A stretch of DNA of 64,000 bases from Mycosynbacter sp964593465 (GTDB taxonomy: Bacteria > Patescibacteriota > Saccharimonadia > Saccharimonadales > Saccharimonadaceae), in NCBI GenBank assembly GCA_964593465.1, contig CAZQJY010000001.1:124001-188000 (forward strand). The letters are read 5' to 3'. Each line of letters begins with the position of its first letter. Position 1 is the first letter of the stretch. Of this stretch, positions 60,855 through 64,000 are shown in pieces. The notes under the pieces are model-generated. The model saw nothing but the letters and a program-made list of their open reading frames with translations. It did not search any database and was not told the DNA's origin. The position numbers and the translations under genes were made by a program.

Positions 60855-61209
60855 CGACAAAGAAGCAGTGGATGCGGTGAAACATACAGGTAGTCGCTAT
60901 GCCTTAGTGTATTTGATTGCGGGTTCTATATATGTCGCACTGACACTAGTAGTGATTAGCATGTGGTTGTATAACCGCAGTGGTGCAGTGCAATTGGACT
61001 TGAGTAGGCCAGGGCATCAGGACGTTCGTGCCAAGGTGGAACAGCCACAAAATGTAGACAGTTTTGGGTCTACAGGTGAACTTACTACAGAAGCACTCGA
61101 CACGTTTGACGGACTATACAGTGAACAGATCAAGCGAATTGATCGAGATAGAAATGGATTCTCGCCAAACAAGCTCAGCAACGAAAAACTGGATGTACAG
61201 GTTGAGTAA
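60841..61209 (+). CDS. Single-span membrane protein of unknown function
   Basis: A 122-aa protein with a short polar N-terminus, one membrane helix (about 21-45, ALVYLIAGSIYVALTLVVIS) and an outside tail rich in polar and charged residues. No family is recognised. It overlaps the upstream exported protein by 14 nt and is followed after 2 nt by trmB. Together with the upstream gene it may form a small membrane complex. Confidence 0.75.
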   Translation: MPESNDKEAVDAVKHTGSRYALVYLIAGSIYVALTLVVISMWLYNRSGAVQLDLSRPGHQDVRAKVEQPQNVDSFGSTGELTTEALDTFDGLYSEQIKRIDRDRNGFSPNKLSNEKLDVQVE

Positions 61210-61211
61210 TT

Positions 61212-61847
61212 ATGCTGAATCCCGATGATTTTGTCATTGCGCGTAAACGCAAAAAATATAAATTTGCGTTGTTTGCGAATTCTCCGTTGTGTTTTGAGTT
61301 TGAAGAATGGCAACAACAAGCAGCAGATGTGGTAGAGATTGGTGCTGGCAATGGGTTGTTTGTTGTAGAGCTAGCTGCTCGGCATCCTGAACAACAGTTT
61401 GTCGCGCTTGATGTCAAAGGCGATCGCTTGCAGCGTGGTGCGCGCGAGGTAGAGGAGCGGGGTCTCGCTAATGTGCGATTTGTACGCGCACGAGCAGACC
61501 AAGTGGGCGAGCTATTTACGCCTGGTTCGCTGCAGCAACTATGGCTGACGTTTTCTGATCCTTTTCCGCGCAAGCATTCGGCTGGCAGGCGACTCACAAA
61601 CCCGCGGTTTTTGGGTATGTATCGTGAGCTATTGGCAGATACAGGTGCACTGTATATCAAGCACGACAACCGTGACTTTTTCCAGTGGAGCTTGGAGCAG
61701 TTAGTAGCAGAAAAGTGGCTTATTGACGAGCTATCGTTTGACTTGCATGAATCTGAACTGCCAGATGACTACAAAGTTCTGACTACCTATGAAGAGCGTT
61801 GGCTTGGCGAGGGGCTGGTGACCAACTTTGCCCGTGCTCGCAAGTAG
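61212..61847 (+). CDS. trmB: tRNA (guanine-N7)-methyltransferase
   Basis: TrmB makes m7G46 in the tRNA variable loop. The 211-aa protein has the SAM motif VVEIGAGNGLFVVELA, followed by VALDVKGDRLQRGA, and the diagnostic TFSDPFPRKHSAGRRL and YEERWLGEG. The length is normal. It follows the membrane protein by 2 nt and is probably in the same transcript. Confidence 0.95.
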   Translation: MLNPDDFVIARKRKKYKFALFANSPLCFEFEEWQQQAADVVEIGAGNGLFVVELAARHPEQQFVALDVKGDRLQRGAREVEERGLANVRFVRARADQVGELFTPGSLQQLWLTFSDPFPRKHSAGRRLTNPRFLGMYRELLADTGALYIKHDNRDFFQWSLEQLVAEKWLIDELSFDLHESELPDDYKVLTTYEERWLGEGLVTNFARARK

Positions 61848-61870
61848 CAGCGTTTTATGATAATATAGAC

Positions 61871-61906
61871 ATGTCAACGGACAAAACAAACAAATCTTGC
61901 TTGTGA
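61871..61906 (+). CDS. Possible 11-codon leader ORF
   Basis: ATG at 61871 lies 6 nt after GATAAT (61859-61864) within TTTATGATAATAT and encodes MSTDKTNKSCL, ending TGA. The Nudix gene starts 22 nt later behind GGGCGGAG. It may be a regulatory leader peptide or chance. Confidence 0.3.
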   Translation: MSTDKTNKSCL

Positions 61907-61928
61907 GAGAGCGGGGCGGAGAAACAAA

Positions 61929-62483
61929 ATGGGACATATTCATGATAAGCCTGGTCAGGTAGATCAGACAGTGACGGCGTATATCGTGCGTCGCGACGGA
62001 GATGAAATATATGTTATGCTTCACAGACACAAAAAACTTGGCAAATTACTACCTGTTGGTGGGCATATTGAGCTCGATGAAACACCCTGGAGTGCGATGG
62101 CGCATGAGCTAACGGAAGAATCTGGTTATTTACTCGACGAGCTGGATGTATTGCAGCCGTCGCTTCGCATCAAATCACTTAAGGGAGTGGTAGTGCATCC
62201 GCAGCCGGTTGTTGTACAGACACATACTATTGCACCGAAGCATTTCCATACCGATATGAGCTATCTATTTGTCGCCGAGGCTCATCCTCGCGGTAAGCGT
62301 GCCGCTGGTGAATCAGATGATATTCGCTGGTTGACGCGCGATGGAATTGAGCGGCTGTCGGATGATGAAATCTATGACAATACCAGGCAAACTTGCTTGG
62401 CTATTCTAGACCAGTTCCTAAATAAATGGCAGCCAGTTCCCGCAAAGGCATTCATGGCAAACTTACCTACTGAGCGGGTATAA
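61929..62483 (+). CDS. Nudix hydrolase
   Basis: A 184-aa Nudix-fold hydrolase. The box is visible as GGHIELDETPWSAMAHELTEE followed by SGY. N-terminal DQTVTAYIVRRD and later YLFVAEAHPRGK are typical Nudix strands. Substrate unknown; a sanitising or sugar-nucleotide role is possible. The ATG at 61929 has GGGGCGGAG before it. It is the second Nudix protein in the window and not close to the first. Confidence 0.85.
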   Translation: MGHIHDKPGQVDQTVTAYIVRRDGDEIYVMLHRHKKLGKLLPVGGHIELDETPWSAMAHELTEESGYLLDELDVLQPSLRIKSLKGVVVHPQPVVVQTHTIAPKHFHTDMSYLFVAEAHPRGKRAAGESDDIRWLTRDGIERLSDDEIYDNTRQTCLAILDQFLNKWQPVPAKAFMANLPTERV

Positions 62484-62484
62484 T
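62479..62484 (+). promoter_or_regulatory. -10 box of the YjjX-like gene
   Basis: GGGTATAAT (TATAAT 62479-62484) overlaps the end of the Nudix gene. The ATG at 62491 is 6 nt downstream, leaving no leader. Confidence 0.65.
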
Positions 62485-62490
62485 GAGGAT

Positions 62491-63021
62491 ATGAAAGTAA
62501 TTGTTGCCTCCAAAAATCCAGTCAAAATAGCTGCTGTACGCAGTGGATTCGAAAAGCTTTTTCCTGAATTTGAATCACTTGAAGTCGAAGGCGTGTCGGT
62601 GCCGTCTGGCGTGCGTGATCAGCCGATGACATTTGAAGAAACACTCGAAGGTGCAAAAAATAGAGTTGCAAATGCGAAGGATAAATATCCAGAGGCAGAC
62701 TTCTGGGTAGGGCTCGAGGGTGGGGTGGATTTGCACGGTAGTGAAATGGCGGTAAGCGGTTGGGTTGTGGCCGAAGATAAGACTGGCTGTGTAGGTAAGT
62801 CTATGACAAATACCATCTACTTACCGCCTCACGTAGCAAAGCTAGTGGCTGATGGTATGGAGCTAGGTGAGGCGGATGATATAGTGTTTGGTACGATAAA
62901 TTCCAAGCAGTCTAATGGTGCGGTTGGGATTTTGACGCATGATATACTTAAGCGCGAAGAAGGATTTATGATTGGCGTTGTTGGTGCGCTGGTGCCACAT
63001 CGAAATCCTGAATTATATTAG
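62491..63021 (+). CDS. yjjX: Inosine/xanthosine triphosphatase (YjjX/DUF84)
   Basis: A 176-aa house-cleaning NTPase that removes ITP and XTP from the pool. The start VIVASKNPVKIAAVRSGF is the family signature. DFWVGLEGGVD and DIVFGTINSKQSNGAVGILT are further typical blocks. Its length matches YjjX (about 170). It is convergent with the DNPH1-like gene, with stop codons 2 nt apart and no terminator between. Confidence 0.92.
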   Translation: MKVIVASKNPVKIAAVRSGFEKLFPEFESLEVEGVSVPSGVRDQPMTFEETLEGAKNRVANAKDKYPEADFWVGLEGGVDLHGSEMAVSGWVVAEDKTGCVGKSMTNTIYLPPHVAKLVADGMELGEADDIVFGTINSKQSNGAVGILTHDILKREEGFMIGVVGALVPHRNPELY

Positions 63022-63022
63022 T

Positions 63023-63430
63023 TCAAGCTAGAAACTCGCCGATCACATTATCAAGATTATCGGTATTAACTTTGTGTATACAATTGTATGAATTACCTGC
63101 AATCATTGCAGAGAGCTTGCGATCAGAATCTGGATTGAAGAGGCAGAGGATTGGTTTACCGAGCTTTTCTGCGTAGGCAAGCTCATAGCCGACACCGAGT
63201 GACGGATTAGTGACCTCAGCAATGACGACATCACAGGCTTGAATCATCTGGATATCTCGCTGGTATATTTGGTCTGCGGGGAGTGGGCTGCCACCAAGAC
63301 GAATGGCATCGTGGACGAATATTTCACTCAGCACTTCGCCGCCCGCTACTTTGATAGCCTCAACAATACGCTCGTAGAGCGATGTATCGCCGCCGCCTCG
63401 TATGGAGCAAGCAAAGTAGACTTTTGTCAT
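63023..63430 (-). CDS. Nucleoside 2-deoxyribosyltransferase/DNPH1-like hydrolase
   Basis: A 135-aa protein of the nucleoside 2-deoxyribosyltransferase superfamily, closest in pattern to 2'-deoxynucleoside 5'-phosphate N-hydrolase (Rcl/DNPH1). The N-terminus KVYFACSIRGGGDT, and VVIAEVTNPSLGVGYELAYA with the catalytic glutamate, fit that subgroup. It likely removes damaged or modified deoxynucleotides, with the YjjX-like gene beside it. It overlaps the murC end by 4 nt (ATGA), so it is translated with murC. Confidence 0.85.
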   Translation of the reverse strand: MTKVYFACSIRGGGDTSLYERIVEAIKVAGGEVLSEIFVHDAIRLGGSPLPADQIYQRDIQMIQACDVVIAEVTNPSLGVGYELAYAEKLGKPILCLFNPDSDRKLSAMIAGNSYNCIHKVNTDNLDNVIGEFLA

Positions 63431-64000
63431 GATAGCTTCTTTCGAAGCCAGTCGTCGATTGAACCTGCGCCCATGCCAAGTACGAGGTGTCCTGCGTTGA
63501 AATGGCGCACAATTTCGTTCCAGAGTGCGTCGTCGAACTCGGTGAGATGGAGATTGTCTGGCGAGAGGTTGTTGGTGAGCTCGACGGGGGTGAGAATCTT
63601 AAGATTTGGGTCTTCACGCGAGAGGTAGGTAGGGAGCCAGTAGATCTCATCGGCATCTTTAAATATCTCGTCTGTGTATTGTTCTTTGATTTCGTGTTGA
63701 CGGATGTTTTGGTGTGGTTGGTAGACGAGCACGACATAGTCAGAGATTTCACGTGCCATTTGCAAGGTGGCGGTGATTTCGGAGGGATGGTGGCCATAGT
63801 CGCTATAGAGGTTATTGGCAAGACGTTCGAAGCGGCGGATAGTGCCAGGGAAACTTTCTAGAATAGTTTGGACGATACGCTCATTGGCAGTGTCCTTTTT
63901 CTCAGGCCCATTCGCTGCTAACTGATTTTTTTTGTCTTGGCTCGCTCCTGCGGGAAACGCAGGGCCTTCGAAAAAGACACTATCAATTCGCTCGACAGCT
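63427..64000 (-). CDS. murC: UDP-N-acetylmuramate-L-alanine ligase, C-terminal part (5' end outside window)
   Basis: The visible 190 residues are the end of a Mur ligase. IRRFERLANN followed by NLYSDYGHHPSEITATLQMA is the MurC signature (D-Y-G-H-H-P) in the C-terminal domain, and HLVLGMGAGSIDDWL is typical of the final segment. MurC adds L-Ala to UDP-MurNAc in peptidoglycan synthesis. An insertion of Lys/Ala-rich residues lies near base 63900. The ATP-binding and substrate domains are beyond 64000. MurC is preferred over Mpl, but the missing half leaves some doubt. Confidence 0.88.
   Translation of the reverse strand, partial: AVERIDSVFFEGPAFPAGASQDKKNQLAANGPEKKDTANERIVQTILESFPGTIRRFERLANNLYSDYGHHPSEITATLQMAREISDYVVLVYQPHQNIRQHEIKEQYTDEIFKDADEIYWLPTYLSREDPNLKILTPVELTNNLSPDNLHLTEFDDALWNEIVRHFNAGHLVLGMGAGSIDDWLRKKLS

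Noticed and set aside
1..64000. Recoded TGA (as in Gracilibacteria/SR1)
   Set aside because: TGA ends several clear genes at expected family lengths, for example yidC at 2744-2746 and the MFS gene at 53603-53605, and does not interrupt known proteins.
1..64000. Prophage, insertion sequences or integrases
   Set aside because: No transposase, integrase or phage structural gene was recognised on either strand.

Overview
This window looks like the replication-origin end of a bacterial chromosome of the Candidate Phyla Radiation, most likely a Saccharibacteria (TM7)-type, Gram-positive-like (monoderm) organism. That assignment is an inference. It rests on the dnaA / rpmH-rnpA-yidC-jag origin block, standard use of TGA as a stop, short minimal versions of many proteins, wall polymers of the teichoic-acid type instead of lipid A genes, and LGFP, LCP and Dsb-type exported proteins. 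A 100-N scaffold gap at 16912-17011 shows it is a draft assembly.

Layout. 1-3201: the 5' part of dnaA (minus strand), a candidate oriC with DnaA boxes, then rpmH, rnpA, yidC and jag. 3182-12254 (minus): a probably frameshifted membrane-protein gene, then glycosyltransferases interleaved with sucC/sucD and an OmpA-like-domain protein. 12331-18688 (plus): an ABC polysaccharide exporter (Wzm/Wzt type), a CDP-glycerol-transferase-fold protein and two tandem DUF4422 glycosyltransferases that share a 182-bp identical segment. 18685-25257 (minus): a secreted lysozyme-like/LGFP-repeat protein, a small anchored protein, glf, a GT4, a Nudix hydrolase and galE. 25321-28578 (plus): an RNB ribonuclease, a nucleotidyltransferase and glmS. 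28629-40643 (plus): an LCP ligase followed by a teichoic-acid-like cluster (CDP-glycerol synthesis, CDP-ribitol synthesis, a second TagGH-type exporter, four polyol-phosphate transferase-fold proteins, one fused to a HAD domain). 40667-44975: a GT4, an initiating phosphoglycosyltransferase, an O-antigen-ligase-like protein and a LexA-type DNA-binding protein. 45020-64000: a catalytically degenerate serine-hydrolase/PBP-like protein, tRNA-Asn, an esterase, transporters (CorA, YihY, MFS), a small 30-aa ORF with complete expression signals, a DsbA-like protein, aspS, small membrane proteins, a MutY-like glycosylase, trmB, Nudix, YjjX, a DNPH1-like protein and the 3' part of murC.

How it fits together. 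Most of the window builds the cell surface. GlmS, GalE and Glf supply sugar precursors, and TarD- and Bcs1-like enzymes supply CDP-glycerol and CDP-ribitol. The WcaJ/WbaP-like enzyme can start chains on polyprenyl phosphate. Many GT2, GT4, DUF4422 and TagF-like enzymes extend them, two ABC exporters move them out, and the LCP protein probably attaches them to peptidoglycan.

A feature running through the window is that more than 20 start codons lie only about 6-12 nt after an extended -10 promoter box (TGnTAnnnT). This suggests widespread leaderless transcription, while genes inside operons overlap or carry Shine-Dalgarno sites. Start codons below were adjusted using this pattern where it was clear.
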